Positions 1 through 7,682 of a stretch of 17,869 nt of DNA are shown piece by piece. The first letter of the stretch is position 1; each line of letters opens with the position of its first letter. The DNA lies in NCBI GenBank assembly GCA_023253615.1, contig JALRFZ010000589.1, forward strand, positions 1-17,869. Direction: 5' to 3'. A program made the translations under genes and the position numbers. The notes beneath the pieces were generated by a model. The model ran no database searches and was not told the origin of the DNA. It saw nothing but the letters and a program-made list of their open reading frames with translations. The stretch comes from Verrucomicrobiales bacterium. GTDB taxonomy: Bacteria > Verrucomicrobiota > Verrucomicrobiia > Verrucomicrobiales > DEV007.

Positions 1-1
1 T

Positions 2-418
2 CTCGAGACCGGCAAGAAGGTCGGCTCTTTCGCGAGCAACCGATCGGGGCCGCTCTACGGACTGACGTGGCTGGTCGATCCGGCCAACCAGAAGCGCAAG
101 AGCGAGGAGAAGGACAAGGAGAAGGCGGCCGCGATCAACACCGACCTGATTGTCGCCGTTCCGGAATCGGGCAAACCCTCGGCCTTCACGGAATTGAAGG
201 AACACGAGGGCGAGCAGCGCTCGACCGGGGCGAAGGAGCGTGCCTTCGAGACGGCGGGGACGCCGCTCTTCGCGCTGGCCTTCGACCGCGAGACCCACTG
301 GACCTACGCCGGCGGCGAGGATGGCAAACTGCGCGTCTGGGATGACAAGGGCAAGATCGTGCAGACGCTCGAGGCGCCCGCCGCGAAACCCAACCCTGTC
401 GCATCGCTCAATGAATAG
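2..418 (+). CDS. WD40-repeat protein, C-terminal part (5' end outside window)
   Basis: The reading frame is open from the first complete codon in the window and ends at TAG 416-418, giving 138 residues. The last third holds a recognisable WD40 blade: PLFALAFDRETHWTYAGG, then GKLRVWDDKGKIVQTLE. A charged Lys/Glu-rich insert (KRKSEEKDKEK) precedes it. WD40 proteins form beta-propellers used as binding scaffolds. In Planctomycetota and Verrucomicrobiota they often sit beside DUF1549/DUF1553 genes. The stop codon overlaps the start of the next gene by eight bases, so the two are probably translationally coupled and co-transcribed. The total number of blades and any signal peptide cannot be judged because the N-terminus is missing. 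The blade is clear; the binding partner is unknown. Confidence 0.85.
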   Translation, partial: LETGKKVGSFASNRSGPLYGLTWLVDPANQKRKSEEKDKEKAAAINTDLIVAVPESGKPSAFTELKEHEGEQRSTGAKERAFETAGTPLFALAFDRETHWTYAGGEDGKLRVWDDKGKIVQTLEAPAAKPNPVASLNE

Positions 419-2591
419 GGTCTTGTCCATTTTGGTTGTCTTGTCAGGTGCCGCCGGTCTCCGGGCCGCGGGTCCGGCGACGGTTTCGTTCGAGAACGAC
501 GTGCTCCCCGTCCTGACTCGGGCCGGATGCATGGCGGGGAGCTGCCATGCCAAATCCGACGGGCAGAACGGCTTCCAGCTTTCGATCTTCTCCTTTGATC
601 CCGACGCGGATTACCGCGAGATCGTCCATGATGCGAAGGGTCGGCGCATTTTCCCGGCTTCGCCGGATCATTCCCTCCTCCTGCTGAAAGCGACGAACAC
701 CGTTCCCCACGAGGGCGACAAGCGTTTCGAAAAAGACACGGAGTTCTACCGGGTGCTCCGCCAGTGGATCGCCGAGGGGGCGCCGCGACGCCTCGAGAAT
801 GAATCCGACCCCACCGGCATCGCGATCGAGCCGGCCACGGCGACGTTCCGGAAGGGGGAAACGAAGCAATTGAAAGTCACGGTCTCGTACTCGGACGGAA
901 CGAAACGCGACGTGACCCATCTCTGCGAGTTCACCTCGAATGACAAGGCCTTCGCCTCGGTCGATCACGATGGCAAGGTGACGGCGGGCAAGGTGCCCGG
1001 CGAGAACAGCGTCATCGTCCGCTACGTCGACCAGGTCGCGGCGATGCGGCTGATCATCCCGCCGGATGCGCTCCTGCCGGCCGATCGCTACACTTCGCTG
1101 CCGCGCGTCAATCCGATCGATGATCTCGCCTACGCCCGCTTCCAGGAGCTGGGGCTTTTCCCATCGGAGCCGTGCCGCGATGATGAATTCCTCCGCCGCG
1201 CCACGCTCGACGTGCTGGGGCGTCTCCCGACGCTGGAGGAGACGAGGTCCTTCCTCGCCGACGGATCCCCTGACAAACGCGCCAAACTCGTGGAGCGTCT
1301 GCTCGGTCCGGAGAACCGCTTCGACTACGCGGATTTCTGGGCGGTGAAGTGGGGGGATCTGCTCCGTCCCAACACCCAGCGGGTCGGGGTGAAGCCGGTC
1401 TATCTCTTCGATCAGTGGATCCGGGAGAAATTCCGCGAGAACACGACGTGGGATGCCTTCGTCACGGAATTGCTCACCGCTTCGGGCAGCTCGCATGAAT
1501 ACGGGCCGGTGGCGGTGATCCGCGACAAGCGCGAACCCGCGGACATGGCGGAATTCATCTCGCAACTCTTCCTCGGCGTGCGCCTGAACTGCGCGAAGTG
1601 CCACCACCATCCCTCGGAGCGGTGGAGCCAGGACGACTACTATTCGATGGCCGCCTTCTTCGGGTCGATGAAACAGAAGGGGCAGGGGATCTCGGCCCCG
1701 ATCTCGGGCGAGCCGGAGTACTGGTGGTTCGAGCCCGGCGGCAAGGTGACGCACCCGGTGAGCGAGGCGGTGATGGTGCCGCGTCCTCCGGGGGGCGAGG
1801 CCTTCGCTTCGATCGATCCCAAGGCCGATCCGCGGGGGATCTTCGCGGAGTGGCTCACGCGCCAGGACAACCCGCACTTCTCCAAGGCGATGGTGAACCG
1901 CATCTGGGCGGAGATGTTCGGGAGGGGGCTGGTCGATCCGATCGATGACTTCCGCGATTCGAACCCGCCGGTGAACGCGCCCCTCCTCGATTGGCTGGCG
2001 AAGGATTTCGCGGAGCACGGCTTCGACCAGAAACACACCCTGCGGGTCATCCTCAACAGCCGCCTCTACCAGCAGAGCTCGGTGCCCAACGAGCACAATG
2101 TGGCGGACCAGCGCAATTTCTCGCGCAGCTACCGCCGCCGTCTTTCCGGGGAGGTCCTCCTCGACGCGATCTCGGAGATCACGGGCCAGCCGGAGAAGCT
2201 GACCGGCCTGCCGGCCGATGCGCGCGCGATGCAGCAGTGGAACCATCTTTTGCCGAGTGATTTCCTCGACGCCTTCGGGCGGCCCGACTCGAGCGCGGCG
2301 CCTCCGTGCGAGCGCGAGACGGGCGGCAGCGTGGTGCAGGCGCTGCACCTGATGAACTCGGACGGCCTGCAAAGGAAACTCGCGGCGAAAAGTCCGTGGC
2401 TCGAGGGGCTCGTGGCGAAACCGGCGGCGGAGGTGGTGGACGAGGTCTACCTGCGGCTGTTTTCGCGGACTCCGGCGGAAAATGAACGCCGGATCGCGCT
2501 CGGTCATCTCGGCGAAAAGCCGGATCGGACGAAGATCGAGGATCTCGTCTGGTCGCTGCTGAACTCGGCGGAGTTCGTGCTGAACCATTGA
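411..2591 (+). CDS. Secreted DUF1549/DUF1553 (PSCyt2/PSD1) protein with Big_2-like domain
   Basis: The 726-residue protein starts at ATG 411, which overlaps the WD40 stop. The upstream in-frame extension was rejected because a signal peptide begins exactly here (MNRVLSILVVLSGAAGLRAA). Residues 25-125 form a PSCyt1-like region with C40-x4-C45-H46. Residues 134-216 resemble a bacterial Ig-like group 2 domain (SDGTKRDVT, DGKVTAGK). Residues about 234-420 are DUF1549, including C394-A-K-C397-H398-H-H-P, a CXXCH motif of the type that can bind haem c. Residues about 470-720 are DUF1553 (NPHFSKAMVNRIWAEMFGRG). The family is abundant in Planctomycetota and Verrucomicrobiota, and its biochemical role is poorly defined; proposals include electron transfer and polysaccharide use. 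Location outside the cytoplasm is inferred from the signal peptide. Whether haem is bound is not known from sequence. Confidence 0.93.
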   Translation: MNRVLSILVVLSGAAGLRAAGPATVSFENDVLPVLTRAGCMAGSCHAKSDGQNGFQLSIFSFDPDADYREIVHDAKGRRIFPASPDHSLLLLKATNTVPHEGDKRFEKDTEFYRVLRQWIAEGAPRRLENESDPTGIAIEPATATFRKGETKQLKVTVSYSDGTKRDVTHLCEFTSNDKAFASVDHDGKVTAGKVPGENSVIVRYVDQVAAMRLIIPPDALLPADRYTSLPRVNPIDDLAYARFQELGLFPSEPCRDDEFLRRATLDVLGRLPTLEETRSFLADGSPDKRAKLVERLLGPENRFDYADFWAVKWGDLLRPNTQRVGVKPVYLFDQWIREKFRENTTWDAFVTELLTASGSSHEYGPVAVIRDKREPADMAEFISQLFLGVRLNCAKCHHHPSERWSQDDYYSMAAFFGSMKQKGQGISAPISGEPEYWWFEPGGKVTHPVSEAVMVPRPPGGEAFASIDPKADPRGIFAEWLTRQDNPHFSKAMVNRIWAEMFGRGLVDPIDDFRDSNPPVNAPLLDWLAKDFAEHGFDQKHTLRVILNSRLYQQSSVPNEHNVADQRNFSRSYRRRLSGEVLLDAISEITGQPEKLTGLPADARAMQQWNHLLPSDFLDAFGRPDSSAAPPCERETGGSVVQALHLMNSDGLQRKLAAKSPWLEGLVAKPAAEVVDEVYLRLFSRTPAENERRIALGHLGEKPDRTKIEDLVWSLLNSAEFVLNH

Positions 2592-2685
2592 AGTGGACGC
2601 GGTGATTTTCCATGGCTCCCGGGAGTGGCGGCGGTTTTTCCGGTCACGCCGCGGAAGGGTTGGACAAAGTACCGGGGCGGGGGTG

Positions 2686-3846
2686 ATGTCTCCCGTGATG
2701 TCGATGATCCGGATTTGGAAGCCTGTTCTTTGTTGTCTGTCGATCCTCCTCCTTCCGGCGGTGGCGGGTGCGATCGTGGATGGAACGGATGCGGCTCCGG
2801 GCGAGTTCCCCTGGATCGCGGGGATCGTGCGCCGGGACGTGCCGGCACCGGGACTGGTCGGGGGTGGTTCGCTCGTGGGCGACCAGTGGGTGTTGACGGC
2901 GGCGCACAGTGTCGATGGTCTGCCGGCGGCGGCGCTCGAGGTCTGGCTCGGCGTCACGGATCTCGACGACACGGTCTCGCGTCAGGTCCGCGGCGTCCTC
3001 GCGGTCTACCTGCATCCCGATTTCGAGACGGAGAACGGCACGAGCGTGAACGATCTCGCCATGCTGCTGCTGGATCGTCCGGTGACGACGATCGCTCCGC
3101 TGGGGCTGGTGGAGAATCCCGCCGACCTCGCCGAAGGGGATGCGGTGCGGGTCGCGGGCTGGGGCATTTCGGAGGTGGGGGTGGTGATGCCGGCGAACTC
3201 GCTGCAGCGGGCCGATGCGGAGATTCTCTCCAACACCACTGCCGCGATGGCCTTCGGGCCGGTGATCGAGCCGGTGCACCTCGCGGCGAAAGATCCGGCG
3301 GAGATCGCCACGCCCTGTGTCGGCGACAGCGGCGGACCTCTGGTGAAAACGATCTCGGGGATCGACCGTCTCGCCGGCTTGGTGAGCTTCGGCAGTCTCG
3401 ACTGTGATCCGGCGTGGCCGACGATCTACACGCGGATCCCGATGTTCGTGCCGTGGATCACGGCTTCGCTCGATCTCACGGCCGTGCCTTCGAATCTCCG
3501 CATCAGCGGGAAAAACCGGGTTATCGCGAGCGGGGCGAAAGCGAAGGAAGCGAGCGGCACCGATTATGGCGAGCTGCGCCGCCCCGGGGCCCGGCGGACG
3601 CGGGTGTTCGCGGTCGCCAATGGCGGCGAAGGGCTTCTCACGGTGCGGGCGGTGACGGTCGCGGGACGCGCCTTCACCCTGCGGCGGACTCCTCCGCAGA
3701 TCACCGCCGCGGGAGACGGCGGGTTGCTGAGGGTGGGCTTCGAGGCGCCGCGCCGCGGAAAGCGGCACCGGGGGCAGGTGCGGCTCTTCACGAACGATCC
3801 GGCGGCACCGGTCTTCCTTCTCCGATTGGAGGCGAGGGTGCGGTGA
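2686..3846 (+). CDS. Exported trypsin-fold (S1 family) serine protease with C-terminal beta-sandwich domain
   Basis: The protein has 386 residues from ATG 2686; ATG 2698 and 2704 are also possible, and a G-rich stretch precedes 2686. The signal peptide ends AVAGA and is followed directly by I30-V-D-G, the mature N-terminus of S1 proteases. The catalytic triad is visible: H74 (LTAAH), D123 (NDLAML) and S215 (CVGDSGGPLV). C211 and C240 are the only cysteines of the mature chain and fit the conserved active-site disulfide. The position six residues before the catalytic serine is T209 rather than the Asp of trypsin, so Arg/Lys preference is doubtful. The protease domain ends near residue 264. The remaining 120 residues (ending TNDPAAPVFLLRLEARVR) resemble ASH/HYDIN or DUF1573-type Ig-like domains. 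It acts outside the cytoplasm; its substrate is unknown. Confidence 0.92.
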   Translation: MSPVMSMIRIWKPVLCCLSILLLPAVAGAIVDGTDAAPGEFPWIAGIVRRDVPAPGLVGGGSLVGDQWVLTAAHSVDGLPAAALEVWLGVTDLDDTVSRQVRGVLAVYLHPDFETENGTSVNDLAMLLLDRPVTTIAPLGLVENPADLAEGDAVRVAGWGISEVGVVMPANSLQRADAEILSNTTAAMAFGPVIEPVHLAAKDPAEIATPCVGDSGGPLVKTISGIDRLAGLVSFGSLDCDPAWPTIYTRIPMFVPWITASLDLTAVPSNLRISGKNRVIASGAKAKEASGTDYGELRRPGARRTRVFAVANGGEGLLTVRAVTVAGRAFTLRRTPPQITAAGDGGLLRVGFEAPRRGKRHRGQVRLFTNDPAAPVFLLRLEARVR

Positions 3847-3909
3847 TTGACGAAGGGATCGGCGCGAACGATCCTTCCCGGCGAATCCGAGTTCGATCCC
3901 TTCCGTTGC

Positions 3910-5286
3910 ATGAGCCCCCGCCCACTTTCCCATCCGGTTCCGCCGACGAGACGTGACTTTGTCAGGATGCTCGCGGCGGGTGCGTTGCCGTTTTCCCCGG
4001 CGGTGCCGGGACTGCGGGCGGCCGCCCCGGGCACGCGCGTCGCGGTGGTGGGGGCTGGCATGGCCGGACTCGCCGCGGTCGACCGGCTCTCGCGGGCCGG
4101 GGTCGAGACGGTGCTGGTGGAAGCGCGCGACCGCATCGGCGGACGTGTCTGGACGGCGGCGCCGGGAGTCGAGCTGGGGGCGAGCTGGATCCATGGACCG
4201 GTCGGCAATCCTCTCGTCGGGCTCGCCGGGGCGGTGGGGGCGAGGCGGGTGCCGTTCCAATGGGATCGATACGAGTTCCACGAAGACGGGGAACGCCTGC
4301 CTCCCGCCGAAGCGAGGGAAATCGACCGGCTCTACGCGCGGCTCTACCGCCACGCCCTCCGCGAAGGACGCCGCGCGGGGAACGGGGCGAAGCTCTCGCA
4401 AGCCGTGGCTTCTTTCCGCCGCGAATTGCCTGCTTCGCAGCGCGATCTCCTCGACCATGTCGTGAACAGTTATTGGACGTACGAATACGGGGCCGATCCG
4501 GAGCGGCTTTCCCTCGGTTGGTTCGACGAAGGGGCGAATCTCCGGGGTGGCGACCAGCTCCTCCCCTCGGGCTATGCGGAGCTTTTCAATGCCTTCGAGG
4601 AAGCCGACGAGATCCATCTGGGCCGGCCCGTCCGCACGATCCGGCATGGATCGGGCGGGGTCGTGCTGGAGACGGATTCGGGAGATCTTCCCGCAGATGC
4701 CGCCATCGTCACCGTGCCGCTCGGGGTGTTGAAGCGGGGCACGCCCGCCTTTGATCCTCCTTTGGGCGGAGGCCATGCCCTGGCCATCCGGCGGCTCGGC
4801 ATGGGTACGCTGAACAAGATCATTCTCCGTTTCCCCCGGGTCGCCTGGCCCCGGAAGATCCATGCGTTCGGCAGGATCGATCCCTCGGGTCTGTGGGCGG
4901 AATGGGTCAATCTGCTGCCCATCACGGGCCGCCCGGTGCTGGTGGGATTCAACGGAGGCCGTCTCGCGGAGCGGCTCGAACAGAAACCGGATGCGGCCAT
5001 CATCGCCTCGGCGATGGACGCGCTGCGCGGCACCTTCGGGCGCTCGTTCCCCGGACCGGTGGAGGCGCACATCACCCGCTGGTACAACGATCCGTGGTCG
5101 CGCGGTGCCTACTCGAGCCTCGCGCCGGGCAGCACGCCGCGCGATCGGCGGAATCTCGCCGCACCGGTACACCAGCGGCTCCTCCTCGCGGGCGAGGCGT
5201 GTTCGGTGGAAAGCCCGGCGATGGTGCACGGCGCGTATCGCAGCGGGGTGGCGGCGGCGGATACCCTGCTGGCGACGTTGCCTTGA
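3910..5286 (+). CDS. Tat-exported FAD-dependent amine oxidase, polyamine-oxidase-like
   Basis: The 458-residue protein starts at ATG 3910. A longer frame from TTG 3847 exists, but the ATG places a twin-arginine signal at residues 13-19 (T-R14-R15-D-F-V-R) followed by a hydrophobic stretch, which supports this start. The FAD-binding Rossmann motif is VAVVGAGMAGLAA (G48, G50, G53), with E71 at the end of the second strand and the GG-R motif of flavin amine oxidases (RIGGRVWT). Other family marks are GASWIHGPVGNPL, K303 in LGMGTLNKI (the conserved flavin-site lysine of polyamine oxidases and LSD1) and the C-terminal FAD-contacting LLLAGEACSVESPAMVHGAY. Such enzymes oxidise amines to imines, releasing peroxide. 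The substrate is not determined, although the GASWIHG..GNP pattern resembles polyamine oxidases. Tat export implies folding with FAD before secretion. Confidence 0.92.
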   Translation: MSPRPLSHPVPPTRRDFVRMLAAGALPFSPAVPGLRAAAPGTRVAVVGAGMAGLAAVDRLSRAGVETVLVEARDRIGGRVWTAAPGVELGASWIHGPVGNPLVGLAGAVGARRVPFQWDRYEFHEDGERLPPAEAREIDRLYARLYRHALREGRRAGNGAKLSQAVASFRRELPASQRDLLDHVVNSYWTYEYGADPERLSLGWFDEGANLRGGDQLLPSGYAELFNAFEEADEIHLGRPVRTIRHGSGGVVLETDSGDLPADAAIVTVPLGVLKRGTPAFDPPLGGGHALAIRRLGMGTLNKIILRFPRVAWPRKIHAFGRIDPSGLWAEWVNLLPITGRPVLVGFNGGRLAERLEQKPDAAIIASAMDALRGTFGRSFPGPVEAHITRWYNDPWSRGAYSSLAPGSTPRDRRNLAAPVHQRLLLAGEACSVESPAMVHGAYRSGVAAADTLLATLP

Positions 5287-5328
5287 GGATTGACCCCGCG
5301 GGGGCGGAAGACCAAGATCGGCATCGAC

Positions 5329-5964
5329 ATGGCACCGCCGCTCCCTGCCGCTCCGCCGATTCCAAAAACTTCCCCGCAGGCTGTCTGGAGTCTGGTCCTC
5401 GGGATTCTCTCGACGACTTGTCTTTGGTTGCTCGGCTCCATCCCCGCGATCCTGTTGGGGCGGGCGGCGATCAAGAAGATCGACGCATCCGGTGGCACGC
5501 TCACCGGCCGGGGGCTCGCGGTCGCCGGCATCATCACGGGCAGCGTGGGCATCCTGCTAGGCTTCATCACCGTGGGCAGTGTCCTGGCGGCCTTGGCGTT
5601 GCCTGCCTTCAACCAGGTCCAGAACCAGGCGAAGTTGACCCGGCAGATGAGCCAGATCAAACAGATCACCCTCGGATGCCGGCTGCATGCGGCGCAGAAT
5701 GCCGGCGCTTTTCCCGCCGATCTGGAGACCCTCGTGCAATCGGGGCACCTCGACGCGCTCGTTCTCATCGGCGATCACGCCGGAAACCGGAGGTATCTGT
5801 ATCGCCCGGGTCTGTCGGACGCCGCGGCCGCGGAGGAGCCCCTCCTCGCCGCGCCTTTCCCGCTGGGCGGCAAGCGCGCCATGGGGCGGCTGGATGGAAG
5901 GGTGGAAACCATCCCGGAAGTGGATTTCCAGGCCGACTACGCGCACCTCTTCCCCCACCAGTGA
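5329..5964 (+). CDS. DUF4190-domain membrane protein with pseudopilin-like C-terminal region
   Basis: The 211-residue protein starts at ATG 5329; a TTG at 5290 would add 13 polar residues of no evident use. After a Pro-rich start, residues 16-80 form the two-helix DUF4190 domain: AVWSLVLGILSTTCLWLLG, a short loop with GRAAIKKIDASGG and GRGLAVAGI, then a second hydrophobic segment. The second helix runs into ALALPAFNQVQNQAKLTRQM, which resembles the alpha-helical spine of type IV or type II pseudopilins. A soluble part follows with AGAFPADLETLVQSG, a phrase common in pseudopilin-like proteins. No prepilin peptidase site is present, so this looks like a membrane-anchored relative rather than a true pilin. 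It lies 42 bases after the amine oxidase gene. Function unknown. Confidence 0.85.
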   Translation: MAPPLPAAPPIPKTSPQAVWSLVLGILSTTCLWLLGSIPAILLGRAAIKKIDASGGTLTGRGLAVAGIITGSVGILLGFITVGSVLAALALPAFNQVQNQAKLTRQMSQIKQITLGCRLHAAQNAGAFPADLETLVQSGHLDALVLIGDHAGNRRYLYRPGLSDAAAAEEPLLAAPFPLGGKRAMGRLDGRVETIPEVDFQADYAHLFPHQ

Positions 5965-6015
5965 TCGCGGCTTGCGTTTGACCACGGGCGTGCGAAGGGG
6001 TTCCTTTCCCTCCCC

Positions 6016-6471
6016 ATGCCCTATCGCGTCTGCAGAATCTTCGAGGTCGAAAACGGCCACATGCTGAGCAAGCACCCCGACAAGTGCCGTTTTCCCCACG
6101 GTCACTCGCGGAAGATCGAGTGTGTCCTCGAGGCGGACGATCTCGATGGACGGGAAATGGTCTGCGATTTCAAGGTGCTGAAGCTCATTCTCGCCGACTA
6201 CCTCGACCGCTACGATCACGCCGTGTGCATGAACACGGAGGATCCCGCCTACGGGGAATTCAAGGCGCGTTATGGCGACCGCGTCATCGGCTACGAGTCG
6301 GAGGACCCCACCACCGAGGTGCTCTCCCGCGACATTTTCCATCACCTCCGCGATTCCCTCGCCGAGTACCGCAACCATGAGGTGTCGGGTTTTCCGCTGC
6401 GCGAAAGCGTGCGTGTCGTCTCGGTGAAGGTCTGGGAGACCTCCGGATCGTGGGCCGAATACCTGGCTTGA
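6016..6471 (+). CDS. queD: 6-carboxytetrahydropterin synthase / 6-pyruvoyltetrahydropterin synthase family protein
   Basis: The 151-residue protein carries the full active-site signature of the PTPS/QueD family. The zinc ligands are H15 (ENGH), H28 and H30 (PHGH), and the catalytic C24 lies in the C-x3-HGH motif typical of QueD and PTPS-I. The catalytic pair D67-H68 (RYDHAVCMN) and the pterin-anchoring E141 (VKVWETSGS) are also present, together with MVCDFKVLK. QueD converts dihydroneopterin triphosphate to 6-carboxytetrahydropterin in queuosine synthesis. PTPS-like members act in other pterin pathways, so the exact product is an inference. No other queuosine gene is in the window. It is longer than E. 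coli QueD (about 120 residues) because of an insertion around residues 78-100. It begins 51 bases after the DUF4190 gene, without an SD sequence, and is convergent with ispD. Confidence 0.88.
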   Translation: MPYRVCRIFEVENGHMLSKHPDKCRFPHGHSRKIECVLEADDLDGREMVCDFKVLKLILADYLDRYDHAVCMNTEDPAYGEFKARYGDRVIGYESEDPTTEVLSRDIFHHLRDSLAEYRNHEVSGFPLRESVRVVSVKVWETSGSWAEYLA

Positions 6472-6490
6472 AGCGGGGGAAGATCAAGCC
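6465..6490. terminator. Inverted repeat spanning the two convergent stop codons (weak terminator candidate)
   Basis: GGCTTGA at 6465-6471 is perfectly complementary to TCAAGCC at 6484-6490, leaving a 12-base loop. The stem contains the stop codons of both queD and ispD, which converge here. No T-tract follows on either strand, so it would be a weak intrinsic terminator at best, but its symmetry suits a bidirectional one. Confidence 0.3.
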
Positions 6491-7164
6491 CGCGCGCGCA
6501 GGATCGCCGCGGCCACCGCGAGATCTCCGGGCACGGTGATTTTCAAGTTCGGTTCGGGATTTTCGACCAGCTTCACGACCCGGCCTAGGGCGGTGACGGC
6601 CGAGACTTCGTCGGTGACCAGTTCGCCCCGCGAGAGGATTTCCGCATAGGCTTCGCGGAGCAGGGCGACGGAGAAGATCTGCGGCGTCTCCATCGCCCAG
6701 AGGTCCTCGCGCGGGACGGCGGCACTCACCTCTCCCGCGGCGTTGCCGCGCTTCAGGGTGTCGGCGACGCGATGGGCGAGGGCGGCGGCTCCGTGCGACG
6801 CGGCGACCGCGACGCAGCGGGAGATGGCGGACGGGGTCACGAGAGGACGGGCGGCATCATGCACGGCGACCAAGTCGCAGCCTCCGCCGACCCGTTCGAG
6901 TCCGGCATGGACCGAGAGATGGCGCTCCGCTCCGCCCGCGATGACCTCGACGAATTTCGACACTCCGAGGCGTCGTGCCGCTTCGGTCACTTCGCCGAAT
7001 TTCTCCGGATTTGTCACCACTCGGATTTCCGCAATCTCCGGACAGGACTCGAAGGCGAGGATCGAGCGCACCAGCACGCTCTCGCCGGCGAGGTCGGCGG
7101 CGAGTTTGTCGAAACCCATCCGCCGGCTGCTGCCGGCGGCGACGAGGATGGCGGAGACCCTCAT
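6484..7164 (-). CDS. ispD: 2-C-methyl-D-erythritol 4-phosphate cytidylyltransferase
   Basis: The 226-residue protein is a typical IspD, which couples CTP and methylerythritol phosphate in the MEP pathway of isoprenoid synthesis in the cytoplasm. The nucleotide-binding N-terminus is ILVAAGSSRRMGFDKL, with R15 and K20 in the positions of the catalytic Arg and Lys. The substrate-binding VHDAARP motif carries D103 and R106. The C-terminal family marks METPQIFSVALLREAY, VTDEVSAV and PNLKITVPGDL are all present. Length matches the family (about 230). The linker after GSSRRMG is shorter than the usual P-K-Q version, but the lysine is kept. It lies 27 bases downstream of yqeY on the same strand, and the two are probably co-transcribed. 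There is no SD before the ATG at 7164. Confidence 0.96.
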   Translation of the reverse strand: MRVSAILVAAGSSRRMGFDKLAADLAGESVLVRSILAFESCPEIAEIRVVTNPEKFGEVTEAARRLGVSKFVEVIAGGAERHLSVHAGLERVGGGCDLVAVHDAARPLVTPSAISRCVAVAASHGAAALAHRVADTLKRGNAAGEVSAAVPREDLWAMETPQIFSVALLREAYAEILSRGELVTDEVSAVTALGRVVKLVENPEPNLKITVPGDLAVAAAILRARA

Positions 7165-7191
7165 GCCTGATCGGGGAAAAGGCGCGGGGTC

Positions 7192-7647
7192 TCAGCCCAG
7201 CTTGGCCATGACGGCCTGCGAGAGCGTCTTGCCATCGGCGCGGCCGGCGGTGCGCTCTTGCACGAGTTTCATTACCGCGCCCATCTCCTTGCGCGAGGTC
7301 GCGCCGGTCTCGGCGATGGCGGCATCGATGATGGCGAGCAGGTCGGCTTCGCTCAGGGGCTCGGGGAGGTAACCGTTGAGCACGGCGATCTCGGCCTCTT
7401 CCTGCTCGACCAATTCCATCCGGCCGGCGGTGGTGTATTGCTCCACGGAATCCTGCCGTTTCTTCACCTCGCGGCGGATCACGGCGATGACCTCGGGATC
7501 GGTCAGCTCGGCGTCGGCGCCGCCTTTTTCGATGGCGGCGTTCTTGATGGCCGATTTCAGCATCCGGATCGTGCCGAGGGCGAGAGTGTTTTTCTCGCGC
7601 ATCGCGGTTTTCATGTCCTCCGTAATCTGTTGGGATAATTCGCTCAT
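7192..7647 (-). CDS. GatB/YqeY domain-containing protein
   Basis: The 151-residue protein matches the YqeY family along its whole length. The N-terminus (QITEDMKTAMREKNTLALGT, then IRMLKSAIKNAAIEKG) is followed by the middle motif VIAVIRREVKKRQDSVEQY and the C-terminal VLNGYLPEPLSEADL and GAVMKLVQERTAGRADGK. The family shares a helical domain with the tRNA-binding tail of GatB in the Asp/Glu-tRNA amidotransferase. A role in tRNA handling is suspected but unproven for the free-standing form. It starts at ATG 7647, only 35 bases from the divergent DUF3592 gene, so the two share a very short control region. ispD follows it closely, probably in one transcript. Confidence 0.93.
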   Translation of the reverse strand: MSELSQQITEDMKTAMREKNTLALGTIRMLKSAIKNAAIEKGGADAELTDPEVIAVIRREVKKRQDSVEQYTTAGRMELVEQEEAEIAVLNGYLPEPLSEADLLAIIDAAIAETGATSRKEMGAVMKLVQERTAGRADGKTLSQAVMAKLG

Positions 7648-7682
7648 GCGGCTAAGCTACGCGTGTTCAACCATTCCGCGAC

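Noticed and set aside
240..410. N-terminal extension of the DUF1549/DUF1553 gene
   Set aside because: The extension is Arg/Pro-rich and overlaps the WD40 frame, whereas ATG 411 opens directly into a signal peptide.
3847..3909. TTG start extending the amine oxidase upstream
   Set aside because: It would place 21 polar residues before the Tat signal; ATG 3910 gives a normal twin-arginine N-terminus.
444..5229. Two minus-strand open frames of more than 840 codons opposite the DUF1549, protease and amine oxidase genes
   Set aside because: Arg-rich translations without domains, antisense to three well-supported genes; stop-codon scarcity in GC-rich DNA explains them.
7153..7200. Possible missed small gene or promoter between yqeY and ispD
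   Set aside because: Only 27 bases separate them, with no promoter-like pair; a shared transcript is the simpler view.
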